Shown here piece by piece: positions 1-10,627 of a stretch of 20,032 nucleotides of DNA. The notes under the pieces were generated by a model. The model was given only the letters and a program-made list of their open reading frames with translations, was not told the origin of the DNA and ran no database searches. Origin of the DNA: Botryllus schlosseri. Taxonomy: Eukaryota > Chordata > Ascidiacea > Stolidobranchia > Styelidae. Position numbers and translations under genes: made by a program. Position 1 is the first letter of the stretch. Each line of letters begins with the position of its first letter. The DNA lies in the NCBI GenBank assembly GCA_000444245.1, contig ATSW01007851.1, positions 1-20,032 of the forward strand, given 5' to 3'.

Positions 1-120
1 TTTTTTTAGGAAAAACAAGCCCTCACATACTGACATTTTTGCGTGAAATAACGAAGTATTTATACTTTTTCGAACTGCTCAATTAGAATGAACCTACTTA
101 CAGTAGAAAAATTTCAGCTC

Positions 121-186
121 TTCCAAATTAGATTAGAATTAGAATTGGAGCTACAGTTTTTAATTTCAAATTAGATTAGAATTACT
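121..186 (-). repeat. AATTCTAAT-type dispersed repeat, reversed copy
   Basis: The + strand carries caaattagattagaattaga followed by attggagctacag, then a second caaattagattagaatta unit. On the - strand these match the 13960-14010 portion of the same family (tagctataattctaatt, gatctaatttgg). Confidence 0.55.
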
Positions 187-829
187 GAATTCGCGAAAAC
201 TTTGAAATTGAACAAGTTCAGCCCATATTTTATCAGAGTCCATTTTCGTCCGAGAATTGCAAATACAGCGAGCTCTATTAGTTCGTTTTTACGAATCACT
301 CTAGAATTCGAATTCCCGAATTCGCAAAACTTGGAAATCGAATTATTATTAAAGTCCATGTTATAAAGAAATATATCAAAAATATATCAAATCAGACGTT
401 TCGCGCTATACATTTTTCATGTAGCGTCTACAGAAAATCCAGTGATTTCATCTGAATAACTTCTACTTTACAGTTTTCGGTTTTTTGAGCAAAAATTGTC
501 TTGGAACACATACTTTTTTACTTGAGAATCGCTGCTTCCACTTGCAAATGTTCCCCACTTATCCAAGTGGTTAAGATTTTATACTGCTGATATTAAACAG
601 TTTTCAGTATTTTAGAATTCCTACTTTTTTACTTGGAAACCGCAAATTCTACTTGAAATTGAATAAGAATTTAGGGCGTTAGCTCTACGACGAATACTTT
701 GCCAAGCTCTTCTCCGCAGTGCATAATTTTTGCATTTTGCAGCATTTTTTATCACGACACCACAAAAATTGGTACCGAATGCCATCCAAAACCGCTATTT
801 TTTCGTTTGTGTGTTTCCGCCTCTATACG
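187..829. other. AT-rich stretch without a recognisable gene
   Basis: Apart from short GAATTC-containing motifs near 300-345 and the direct repeat at 511-643, nothing is recognised here. Open frames are short and show no family features. Confidence 0.5.
511..643 (+). repeat. Local imperfect direct repeat
   Basis: tacttttttacttgagaatc at 511-530 recurs as tacttttttacttggaaacc at 622-641, each followed by further short acttg motifs. It looks like a degenerate local duplication in AT-rich DNA. Confidence 0.5.
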
Positions 830-1500
830 TTACACAACGCACCTTTTTCTCCGGCGTAATCCACGCGTGTAATGCCGTGTTCTCGGGCGAATCTAATGAT
901 ATCAAAAACACTGACGAATGATGTGCTCCGGGTTTATTCCCGCAACGAAAAGAAACCGCGCTCTACATCAAACGGACTCCAGGAAACGTCAACAAACAGT
1001 ATCTAACTCGCAGCGCAAAAATGAACTCGGCTTTTTCGCCCGACACCATGAGTAAGACCGCGATCATAGGCAAAGGTCAATCTTAAGAATGTATCTGTGG
1101 AAATTGTGTTTAAATTCGAGGCTCCCCGCGGTTGAGTTCACGCGCCTTGGAGGCATGTAAATCTAATGGAGTCGGGGCGTGGATTAATTTTTGCGCGTTA
1201 TCAATCCGTTTCCGATGTCCTCCCGGGCGCGCGCAATGTCAATAAACACGGCGCCGGGGGCGCGGTGAACTCGGAAGCGAGTTTGGCACACGTTGCGCGC
1301 GGATCAAAAGGCCCGCGGTCCGCCCTATGATAACCTTTCCGGTGTCGCTTTAATTTTGGTGACGCGTGTTCGAAATTAAGAGCTTTTCGGCGGAATTCCG
1401 GGCGGAACCGTACGATTTTTTTGCGCCTTTTTCCCGGCGTTTCAACGGGGCGTGGTCCGTAGTTGTGTGTTGGCGGATTTAGACTTCTTGCTGCCGTTCG
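830..1500. other. CpG-rich block, possible regulatory region
   Basis: This stretch is visibly richer in G+C and CpG than the rest of the upstream half, with runs such as cccgggcgcgcg and ggcgccgggggcgcgg. No exon or open frame of note is present. Sites resembling binding motifs occur (gtcaataaaca, Fox-like; ggggcgtgg, Sp/KLF-like; ggattaa, Otx-like), but each is expected by chance at this length. It might be a promoter or enhancer of an unseen gene, or DNA from an unmethylated region. No transcription start can be fixed. Confidence 0.35.
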
Positions 1501-3828
1501 TTGCCGGTTCCAGATGATTTCAATTGCGCAGATGTGCTTTGATAGCGTAGCTCGATATCAACACGTCATGGACACTTCAATACCGGCCAAAGGCCGTTGC
1601 TGACAATTTTAAAGTCGCACAGAAAATCCCAGCACGTAGGATTCTATTATAAAGTCTACATCAAACTTCACACCTGATCATCATAAATTCCCGGCTTGTG
1701 ACTCGGCGCGCGTGTTACTTTGAAACGCGGTCGTAATTCGATGCCGCAATGGACGATTTCGTGGCGAAAGTTCACGTCTATATGTCAGAGGTTGCTGCGT
1801 CTCACTCACGCGACATTGATTGTGCGGTAATGCTCACGCGTCTAGGTAACGTAAAGGCGGGGGTGACGCGAATGTATGGTGCGATATTCGGCGTGACCAA
1901 GACTATAGCTGGCTGAGTTCGGTGTCCGAAATTGAATTGCAACGTCGACTATTTTGGTCATGCTGAATCCATGTGAAATTGTATATGAAGTTCTGTATCT
2001 ACCAAGAGTATTCCGTCAATTTCCAAAAAAATTTCACCGTCGGTGCATCGCAAACTACAACAGTCATTCGAGACTTCGTTAAAAGTAACTCAGTTCAACA
2101 GAAATATATTTGAATTTCTCCGGAAACAGTAAAAAGTATATTTAGTACTCAAATTTTAAATCGGTTCCTGCTAGAAGCCGCATTTCTCCCTATTTTATGG
2201 AAATTCGCGTGTATTTATGTACATAGCGTTACAGGTCACCCGCGTATATGCGCGGACTGGCGAATTAGCCCCAAATCAATATAGTTATGCGCGTTCGACG
2301 CCAGATAATGTCAACAGCGCTAAATTTGTTAGCGGACATTTTGGAATATAACAGGTAGAAATTCACTTGTTCGATAAACGTGTAATGCTCTGAGTATGCA
2401 ATGATTGAGGAGAAAATGGTCACCCTTAGTTATCCCTGTGCAACCGCTATGTCGTTTGGCGATTTCCATCGGTTAACCGCCAGATAATTATCGCAGTAAG
2501 CGGTGAATCATATCGAGGAATCGTTACTGTGAATGTCGAACTAAATAACGCGTGGCGCGATAATTATCGGGCTGTATTAGCGATTTGTTTACGAGATTGG
2601 GCGTCTCGATTAGCGCCAAAGAGGGCTATCGGTCGGTTTGAACTAACGAAGTAAATACTAATTCATTCTTCCCCGATTATCGTAGGCTACACGGATAAGT
2701 ATATGAGAGTACATGGAATTGGGTAAACTTATCATTAGGGCTGTGTGTACTGAAATTATACCTTCCTTAGCAATGAGAGTGAATTTATCACCGAAAATGG
2801 TAGTTTGGATAGCATTTTCCACTGGGGAAGCCGTGAAACGTCCTCCAGCATGCAAAATATGTAATACAAAACTACGTACATCGGTGTTAATGGCGTATCT
2901 GTGAAGCCGTTATCAACGCACAGCATTGTAGCATAGTGCAATGAAATGGGAATGCTAGAAAAATAGCAAAAAATCTTAAATGTGATATAGAAAAGACATT
3001 ACTTTCTTTGCGGTCGCATAAAAAGTATATCTTTGAGCTTTTCACATCATTCATACTTTTGATATTAAGTGATATTCGACTCGACTCGAAGCTCAGCCCT
3101 AATCGTTGTGAGTTATCTTTTTTGCGTAGTTGACATCTAACTTACTGTGAACGTAAGCATTATCACTATCTTAAACAATAACAATACACAAGCACTGCAT
3201 TGTTTTCGAAACAACGACAGCCCGATATGAGACAAAAGAACTCTTTAAAAGCTACATCGCAACGTGGCAACGTTATTTTTCAACCCGAAATTTACGCAGT
3301 TTTAGCGAGAAAAAATCGACCCGTATTCACGTTATTTGTGACAATTTCCCTGTTACCGATCGTAATCTCGTCGACAATAAATTAACAATAAATAATAGGA
3401 AATCCATTATATTGTTTTGAGTAATTCGCCAGATTACGCTGATTCCTCTTCTTAGAGGCGGCGTTGTCAATCGTCTCACGACCTTTGGCCCGTAACGATG
3501 TCGATCGTGGCCGGCGGTGTTTTGTTGTATAGTCAAGTTGAAACTAAAGGCCGTAGACCAGCGCCATTAGATCGTGTCTATGAGTCGTGCTGCTTGCTCA
3601 ATGCTCATAGGTGGCGGGAGATGATAGGGCGAGTTTACGCTGTCGAGATCGCACTGCGCGGTCACACTTTCGTGTCCTGGCTGCCATGCTACACTCTAAC
3701 GTTCTTGACCGTTGCTGACCCGCAGAACACTTACGCTAATCCGGAAGTCTTCGCTCTACCCCATCTTTTCAATTAGTCATAAACAACAATCGACCGCAAT
3801 GTCCACAATGTACAGCTAAAGGGATGGT
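1501..3828. other. Non-coding stretch, no recognised feature
   Basis: There is mixed AT-rich sequence with two AGATAATTATCGC/GCGATAATTATCG-like palindromic motifs at about 2484 and 2557. A 92-codon open frame at 3498-3776 has no recognisable domain, signal or splice support and is not called a gene. Confidence 0.4.
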
Positions 3829-3930
3829 GTGAACGTGAGGTTCACGTTCGCGTTCTGTGTGTGAACCTCAGAAATTTTTAGAGGTTCACGTTCACAAACG
3901 AACCTTAGTAGGTTCTGCAGTGCGAACCTT
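3829..3930. repeat. Cluster of nested palindromes built on gaggttcacgttc
   Basis: gaacgtga-ggt-tcacgttc (3831-3849) is a palindrome. gtgaacctc (3861-3869) pairs with gaggttcac (3881-3889) around an 11-nt loop, and further gttcac and gaacc motifs follow up to about 3930. It resembles the terminal part of an inverted-repeat mobile element, but the type is unknown. Confidence 0.7.
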
Positions 3931-5338
3931 TTCCGTGTTACAGTTTTCACGTCAGTATAACATCTTCAGTCAAAATTCTCTGCATTTCAACTTCACGTCA
4001 CTCTATACAATATGACGGTGGCAGCATAAAAAAATCAACACTAAACGAGCATTCCCCTTGCCAATCTTGCTTTGCTACAACACTTTGCTCGAAATATTCA
4101 GCTTTCCGTTTGTGAATATTTAGTGTCTCTCTGCTGTGAGCTTGACCCGCAACCACAGGACATCAGCGAATGATGCTTATTCAGCCTATCAATGAAATTG
4201 ATGTTAAGAATAGGGCTTACATCGTTGTCTTATGAAAAATATCAGGCAGGCGTACAGGATCCATCTTGATTTGATATGTCTGTTGTACCATAAAAAAAAA
4301 CAAATCCGTGCGATTGGGGTGTTGGCTACTGCGTAATTTGTTTGTGGGGTAATATCGGTAGAAATTATAGAAACCCGTTTAAACTCTGCCCAATATCAAT
4401 GTAGCAATAGTCCCCGAAATTGTTTATGCGTTATTATAGCGTTTAATTGCTCCAGTCGATACATTTGGTGACGTTTAAAAAGTCAGCATGTACTTCAGCA
4501 TTGTGGCATAATGTGGCCTGAGTAGTCTCTAGGCATCGTCTACACGGCCCGCTGGTAGGCTTTTTATAAGACACCTCTTGCGCGGACGAGATTGCCGTGA
4601 TGACTTTAGATAAGAGAGAACTATTTCAGTCGATCCCAACCCAGAAAATCATATTATCCAAACCGAATGTAAAAATTCCATTCTAATTCAACAAATCTTT
4701 CGTTTTAATTCATCAATCGGCTTACTCGCATAAGAGTGACCTCTACCGTATTAACATTATCACATGAAAACTATTACGCGGAATTAAAACCTTGTGTAAA
4801 CTGCGGGCAGCTGTATGCAGTTTCGCACAGCGCCGTGCTCGCCGTGATTAAAAGTGAATCGTGTTATCGCTTTTTTTCCTGCCTGGAATTAATGTTATAT
4901 TATTTTCGTTCCTGCGTATGGCATTGTTTCGTGGGATGACGCAGTATATTTTTTGTTATATATACTCACGTCGCGGGTAAAATAGCGAAAAACTGGCGTG
5001 ACCCCAGATTTTATTGAGATATTTTGGGACATAGATTTGTGCATTACTCTGCGTCAAATATATTTTATAGATATTGCATTTTCAATGTCAGACATTTTGG
5101 ACGCTTACCATTTCGGGCAAGCCACATTATAAAGTGGATTTCCGTCTGTCCGAAATCGCAATTGTGCGAATTGGCTGGTTACCGATTCATTATCATTATC
5201 TTTCTTGTCTCTGTGACGCAGGTAACATTTGTTGCAAATCATAGAGACGGAATATTTCGTGATTTAAAATGCACCGATTCGATGGTACGAATTCGTGTCT
5301 TAACGACGGCTTTTTCGTATTCGCTCTGACAAAAAATC
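3931..5338. other. Non-coding stretch, no recognised feature
   Basis: No exon, RNA gene or repeat could be recognised. Open frames of 67 and 101 codons at 4736-4939 and 5024-5329 are rich in Cys, His and Phe with no family pattern and look like chance frames. Confidence 0.4.
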
Positions 5339-5428
5339 CATTGTGTCGTGAATATAAAACTAAAAAGTCTCATTGCGCACGCGAAAAATCGCAATGAGAC
5401 TTTTTAGTTTTATATTCACGACACAATG
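5339..5428. repeat. Perfect 39-bp inverted repeat with 12-nt loop
   Basis: Positions 5339-5377 (cattgtgtcgtgaatataaa onward) are the exact reverse complement of 5390-5428, with 12 nt between (cacgcgaaaaat). The arms match at all 39 positions. It could be a recent foldback or miniature element, or a source of hairpin RNA. No clear target duplication flanks it. Confidence 0.95.
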
Positions 5429-6284
5429 TAATGCAATGAGCGTATAATTTTGATGCGAATGCGCGTATATTAACGCTGTAGAGAGGAAAGTGAAAATATA
5501 TGCAGCATATGAATATATTCACAGTAACAATTGAATCCATTCGCGGGCCGCACCATACAGAATTGGGACACTAAGCCAAAATTCAATATTGTTAGTTGAT
5601 TATATAGTGACCGGCGACATTGAAATAATAAATATGTATCTGAATATTTAAAACAAACCAGACATTGATTCGATGATAACGTACACGCGCCAGAAACATT
5701 GACGAGAATTTACAAGCTTGTCGTCCTCGTTGTTAAAATAAGGGGTGAAAGTCGATTGTCCCGATTCTTAGAACCGGATGTAGGTTTGAGTCTGTGAGCG
5801 GCGATCTGTTCCTAGATTTACTGATTGTACTTTTGGTTTAACTCCGCGACACACAATGCTAGCAGCATATGGCCATATTACCTTTAAATACGCTTCTACA
5901 ATATATAGATATTATAAATATAGATACTTCTACAGTACAAAAAACGAATCCATCTAACTACTAACACATTCGCGAATCGCTTTTTTTTCAAGTACAGCAC
6001 TAAAAGTAATAAACCTGCTCGTGTTGCCAATGCAAAATCGCGCTCGTGGTTCGAATTAAGTCATTTACGCTTCACTTTCCACGGTGCATATTGTATAGCA
6101 ATTGAAACCTTTCTGAACGCATGGGCCTCGCGATCGGGCTATCGCGTCTACATTGAAATAAAAACACTATGGTAAGAATATAACTTATCATTATCATGTT
6201 GAAATATAGTAAGAAAAGTTTAATCAACTACCCAACAGTAATTTGGTTATTGGTGCTCATTTTATGAATATTTTCACGTTTCTT
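5429..6284. other. AT-rich stretch, possibly part of a hAT-type element
   Basis: The motif gcgggccgca near 5541 resembles the subterminal sequence of the hAT terminus that ends at 6318, so part of this stretch may be the body of that element. Nothing coding is seen. Confidence 0.3.
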
Positions 6285-6318
6285 ACGGCTTTTGCGGGCC
6301 GTAGTTTGCCCACCCCTG
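6285..6318 (-). mobile_element. hAT-like transposon terminus (CAGGGGTGGGC type)
   Basis: Read on the - strand this starts CAGGGGTGGGCAAACTACGG and continues CCCGC. This is a widespread hAT terminal sequence, which I recall from elements in many animals. Only this end is recognisable. A gcgggccgca motif at about 5541 may belong to the same element, but no matching CAGGGGTGGG start is present to the left. No duplication of the adjoining ggttagtg was found. Confidence 0.6.
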
Positions 6319-6587
6319 GGTTAGTGTCTCAATACTTTATTACCACTGTATTAGCCTCGAAACATCGGTAGGCCATAACTCCTCTACCAACATAGAGAAA
6401 CATGTTACACAAGGCTACGAATAATCGCGGTACATTTCTGCCAGGTAATGATCTAAACGCAATGGCCACAAAGCGAAATAGCTGAGGTCTAGATATACAA
6501 AATTATTTTGTATTACGTGTAGCCTGCATCATTTTCCTTGTAGCCGCAAAACAGATACATGTTGAACTTTCCAAGTCATTGTCACTG

Positions 6588-7061
6588 TTATGACGATATA
6601 GTAGATGGTACGCCAATCACTCGTGCGTGTCGCCATTTTGCGTAGGCCTTGTCGCGATTAAGCCTGGCCACAAAGATTCTTTGGAGCTTTGCAATCATAC
6701 GCTCCTTGTCAAAACGGCTGGATTTATCCACGAAAATTATAATTTCTATAGTATTTTCTGCCTTGGAAGGCTGTAAACGTTGATTGGTCGATCGCGGCAT
6801 AGGAAATGCGTAGTACAAAGTTACGTAGGCTAGTGGAAATAAAATGTCACAAAGTGTAATGCAATAGGTATGATCGAATGAATGCGAAATTATCTGTAAA
6901 TTTGACGTAGATCTGACATTGGAGTCTTTGTGGCAGCATAAAAGGGTACATGTTTGAAGTTTCGCGACACTAGCCTCAGTCGTGGCGGACTGGTGTTTGC
7001 AACTAGGCCTGGCGCGAAAGTTGATACCAATTTCAACCCGCGGATCTCGAAGCCATTGCAA
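6588..7061 (-). other. Unexplained 157-codon open frame
   Basis: This is the longest open frame in the window. It starts MQWLRDPRVEIG and has a basic C-terminal part with ERMIAKLQRIFVARLNRDKA and YAKWRHARVIG. I do not recognise a family. There is no convincing signal peptide or catalytic motif, and the middle is Cys/His-rich in a way typical of chance frames. The charged end could be a relic of a mobile-element protein or a host exon; I cannot decide. Confidence 0.25.
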
Positions 7062-7612
7062 ACTTGTTATTGTGCCAGCCTGTAAGTATCACGAATCGCT
7101 ACATCGACTAATCGTGTACCATTCGCTCGTTCACGTTCTGGTAACATCGTAGAATATCCGTTACCGCATTGCCGACAAGAAAGTATCGACCCCACACAAT
7201 AGGCGCCAGTGATTATTCAACTTTTTACAAATGCGTAGATGTGAATCAGCGTGTAGTAATTATTACGGCGCGCGCCGGAAGGAAAGACGTTTTCAATCGG
7301 TTTGCGTCAAAAGCCGGGAATCATACGCCTTTAGAATGTAACGGTACGACACTCATCGGGAGGTGTGACATTTCCGGTGACTAGCACTGTTGCTATCTTT
7401 GTTGTCTTGGCGTTACGCCTTTGAATGTTACACTCCGGGTTGGGATACGGGGTCTTCTTATTGGGTTACCATATTCCAGGACGGTTCATACAATTTTCAA
7501 AACTTATAAAATCGGACCAGAATACGGGTACAGATTACTAAAAAAAGGTCAATTTTCCAAGTCATTATGTTCAGTTTTGAGTTCAATTCGGTTCAGCCCA
7601 CTTTTTTCAATA
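7062..7612. other. Non-coding stretch, no recognised feature
   Basis: It contains open frames of 71 and 67 codons (7169-7384, 7421-7624) with no recognisable features. The second runs into the mobile element at 7613. Confidence 0.4.
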
Positions 7613-7885
7613 CTGCTCCAGTGATATAGAATGGCTCGCATTCACAGTATCGTAATTTTCCTCAGTCTTAACAGTTTCTGGCCCTAGTTTTTGAGTATCA
7701 GGACTGATAGACGAAATACCAATAACGTGGTGACTTTATTATTATCGAAGTCACAATGAAATGTTTGTCTTGACCATCTTAGTCTCGAGTCATGCACAAT
7801 GACTCGAGTACAAGTCGAGTCAATTCACAAATTGACTCGACTCGAGTCATTTTACGTACATGAAAGTCGAGTCATTACAACCCTG
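7613..7885 (-). mobile_element. CAGGGTTGTAA-family element (copy a, reversed)
   Basis: Its right end is attacaaccctg at 7874-7885. Read on the - strand it shows the same order as copy c: TIR, TGACTCGAGTCA-rich part, agtcaccacg, gggccagaaactgttaag and gagccattctatatcact. The shared sequence stops near 7613 (ctgctcca). No matching CAGGG end is seen there, so it may be end-truncated, or the family may have a different right terminus. Confidence 0.72.
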
Positions 7886-7904
7886 AGTAGTAATAAAATT
7901 GTTG

Positions 7905-8110
7905 TGTATCGTTTTTTCAGACAACCCAACAATTTCAAGGGGTAGCCACAGCCAGTGAAATTTGAAAAAAAATCTATATTTTAATAAATGAATCAAAAGC
8001 TTTTTGCTCTTGTAGCTATGCTTGTATCGGTTAAAATTGAACCAAAATTGGTGCGCAGCGTTTTTTAGAGTGGGCAGTAATATTTGAAAAAAAAAGTTAT
8101 TTTTGAACAG
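7905..8110 (+). repeat. About 150-bp-monomer repeat, copy 1
   Basis: The order is tttttcagacaacccaacaa, ggggtagcc, ccagtgaaatttga, ataaatgaatcaaaagctt, aattgaaccaaaattggtg and cgcagcgttttttag. It is shared with 17345-17573 and in part with 19677-19870. Antisense open frames here are by-products. Confidence 0.75.
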
Positions 8111-10149
8111 CCGTAATGTATATGTTATTCCCATTTTTAGGGTATGCCTGTTGAATTAGTTACCGTACTTGTTTTTGAGAAATAATATGTCATCAGGAAA
8201 AATATATCGCGGTTCGCCTGATTGTTTTGTAATTGAGGTACGACCCCAGTGTTCGAATTTATGTATATTATTGATTTCCATCTACTTTAGTTGAGGCAGA
8301 TAATAATATTTTTTGCAAAACTGCGAATCGATAGACACCGTGAAATTTCAATAGTCACGATGATACCGCCCTAACAATATATCACCCATTTTTGTAATAT
8401 TTCCATCTCCAGTTGCCTATTCCAAATAGGCAGTTAGCGGTAAAAAAGCGTGCGACCCTCTCTATTCTCCCAATAAAAACATGGTAACTACCAAAAACTG
8501 TGTACTAGACATTCAAAAACTCATTACCGGGTTAGTACGGCGCGTCATTACAGATTCTCCACACTTTAAAATTGCCGCGTGTCATCTAAAAGTACTTAGA
8601 TGTTATGAATTGGATATATAGATCCAGGCAATCGTGTGTTTGCAAATTTTTTATCAGCGTAGATTATATATCGCGATAAGACGTAGAGCTATTATTTTGA
8701 TATCAGCCGTAACCCGTGTATGTATTATGAAATGTGGGGTACGTTTGAACTATGTGTGACTCGTCGTTTTGCGCTGATAAGAGGTCGACAGTTATTATAT
8801 ACTGTAACCTCTGTCTAATTTGAAGTTGATACTTTTTTAGTTAGATCATTAACCAATAGAGGGTATGTAGAATAAATCTCCTCAGGGCAAGTATATATAT
8901 ATTTACGCGGTTAGGCAATATATATACAATATCCATATAACCATAAATGACAGTTCAAATCATTAATCATTTTAATGAAAAACACAAATGATCTTCAAAA
9001 TAATATTTTTCAATCCTGCGTTAGTAATATTTTGTCTTACATAACAACAACAACAACTTACATTACAAATCACTCAATTTCTGTCTCGTACATTTGTGGA
9101 ATGAATATGTTCAAGTATCGCATTACATCAAAATTTTGACTTCCATTGATGCATGATTTGTCATGGTGCCCGTGCCACGAATGCAGGCAGAAATAATAAT
9201 ATTGTTGAGAGTCTAAAGATATTTTGTCAAAAATAGATTTTTTTCGTGTCGAATTGAAAAAAATATGAGTGCGAAAATGTGAGGTTTGTGATCGTGATTG
9301 ATTGGTATTATGTGTGGTTAGCGATGAAGTGATTTAATCTTCTTAACGTCTGTAAGAAATCGAAAATTAATTTTCTACTATGTGATAGAGTCCAATAATT
9401 TCGTCTATTTCCAGCATTATGTAGTTTGCGTATACTAATTTCATTTTTGTGACGTTTGGAATGCATTCCCACAACTTTTAAATCCGATAACATAATTCTG
9501 CTAAGTAAGAAATGCGGTTTGAAAATGAGAAATGCGTTTTTACGATGTGTTTGAAGTCGCGCTGCAAAGCCGTAAAGGAATTGTCATCTTGTCGCGTTTG
9601 AGAACGTTAGTAATCGTTCCGAGTTAATGAGCTGCACATCAAATTATGACACAATATTATGGGAAAGTATTTTTGCCTCTTTTGAATGAGGCTACATTAT
9701 AGCAGAATGTAGCTATAAATAATAATTAAAATCAATGCATTAGCATCTGCATACGTCTTTAGTGTTGCCTCATAGCTTATATTATGCTACATGAAATTAA
9801 TCATTTCAAATGTATTTGTTAGATTTATTGAAGATATCAGTTATCTTGAACCTCTGCGGCCCGGCTAGATTGTTCTTGGGCACCAACCGCATAAAATATT
9901 TTTACAGACATTATCAATAACTAACGCTATTGTTTTCAACTGTGTTTTGTCGCTATCAGTTCAATGAATAGTGACAGATACAATAGGTTACCCTGCTACT
10001 GTATCAGTGGAATCCATTACTGCGTGTCTTCACATTTAATTGACATCCATATTAGAATACGTGCCTCATATTGAAATGAGCCCAGGGCTAATCGTCAATT
10101 CCATGCCAGTGACTCAATATATTTGGTGATGCGAATGTTGATCTACAAT
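8111..10149. other. Long AT-rich stretch, presumed upstream intron of Nup107
   Basis: I searched by eye for the segment preceding the TWED region of Nup107 (a Trp-rich N..R.IWK..CW type exon and the following helix) and did not find it. An 8-bp-arm palindrome (tgcctatt-cca-aataggca) lies near 8413, and an AT palindrome near 8891-8930. Confidence 0.4.
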
Positions 10150-10262
10150 CAGGGTTGTTATGACTCGCCTTAGTGATGTTTTCAAATGCATAAAATAACT
10201 CGACTCGAGTCAATTTTTGTACAGACTCGACTTGTACTCGAGTCATTGTGCATGACTCGAAC
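10150..10262 (+). mobile_element. CAGGGTTGTAA-family element (copy b, fragment)
   Basis: It starts cagggttgttatgactcg and holds the same AACTCGACTCGAGTCA and TACTCGAGTCATTGTGCATG motifs as copies a and c. Similarity ends near 10262, about 15 nt before the inverted repeat at 10277. It is enclosed by a partial and a full copy of that second repeat in opposite directions, so it may have inserted into an older element. Confidence 0.68.
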
Positions 10263-10276
10263 CAACAATACTCCAT

Positions 10277-10361
10277 CAAATTCTCTACTAGTTGCTGACC
10301 CCTGTCCAGTGTCAGCCGAAAATATTCGGGTTCATTTCAATATGAATATACTATTCACTTG
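10277..10361 (-). repeat. Dispersed repeat X, inverted partner of 12194-12268
   Basis: On the - strand this reads caactagtagagaatttg at one end and agtatattcatattgaaatg with cccgaatattttcggctg at the other, nearly identical to 12194-12268 on the + strand. A partial + strand copy (catattgaaatgagccc) lies at about 10067-10084. The repeat ends 38 nt before Nup107 exon 1. Confidence 0.8.
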
Positions 10362-10399
10362 TAAAATACTTTGTGACTGACCACCTCTGGTTTGTTAAG

Positions 10400-10627
10400 A
10401 TGGTGAATGTTTGCAAGACGTGGGAAGATTATCTGTGGGCGCACTACAAGGCGATGATCGACACCATGGTAGAGCAAGAGATCCGTCACAGTCCGACTTT
10501 ACTGGCCAGGAAGCGGCCGGAATGCAACGACGACTCCATTTCTCTGCCGGAATCTTATTGGAAACAAAAAGTGACGCTGTCCGGTCCTGGCGAAATTTTC
10601 GACAGTATCGTGGCTATCTCGGACGAG
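10400..10627 (+). CDS. Nup107: Nup107 exon 1 of window (residues 1-76)
   Basis: The exon reads MVNVCKTWEDYLWAHY and continues through VEQEIR, matching the human VCDTWEDTVWAYF and VEQEI segment. The acceptor is gtttgttaag, placed at the point where similarity begins. The donor is GAG|gtttgc, which is weak, but the protein alignment passes straight into the next exon in phase 0. The first codon after the acceptor is ATG, so this exon could also serve as the start of a shortened product; I prefer the reading as an internal exon, because the homologous protein has several hundred residues before it. A dispersed repeat ends 38 nt upstream, at 10361, and a hAT element starts 67 nt after the donor. 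Confidence 0.9.

Noticed and set aside
3498-3776. 92-codon open frame in a GC-richer stretch, considered as a gene
   Set aside because: No domain, no splice signals in register and no recognised similarity. The composition reads like a chance frame.
5378-5440. The 39-bp hairpin as a transcription terminator
   Set aside because: Hairpin terminators are a bacterial mechanism; this is a eukaryotic region and no gene ends here.
6040-6065. tRNA-like B-box (ggttcgaatta) hinting at a tRNA or SINE
   Set aside because: The box lacks the final CC, no A-box lies at the right distance upstream, and no cloverleaf can be formed.
8405-8435. ccaaatagg as an SRF (CArG) site
   Set aside because: It has five rather than six A/T bases between CC and GG, and there is no promoter context. 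The 8-bp palindrome is short enough to be chance.
8891-8930. gtatatatatat and atatatatac as a regulatory palindrome
   Set aside because: It is a simple AT dinucleotide run, expected in AT-rich DNA.
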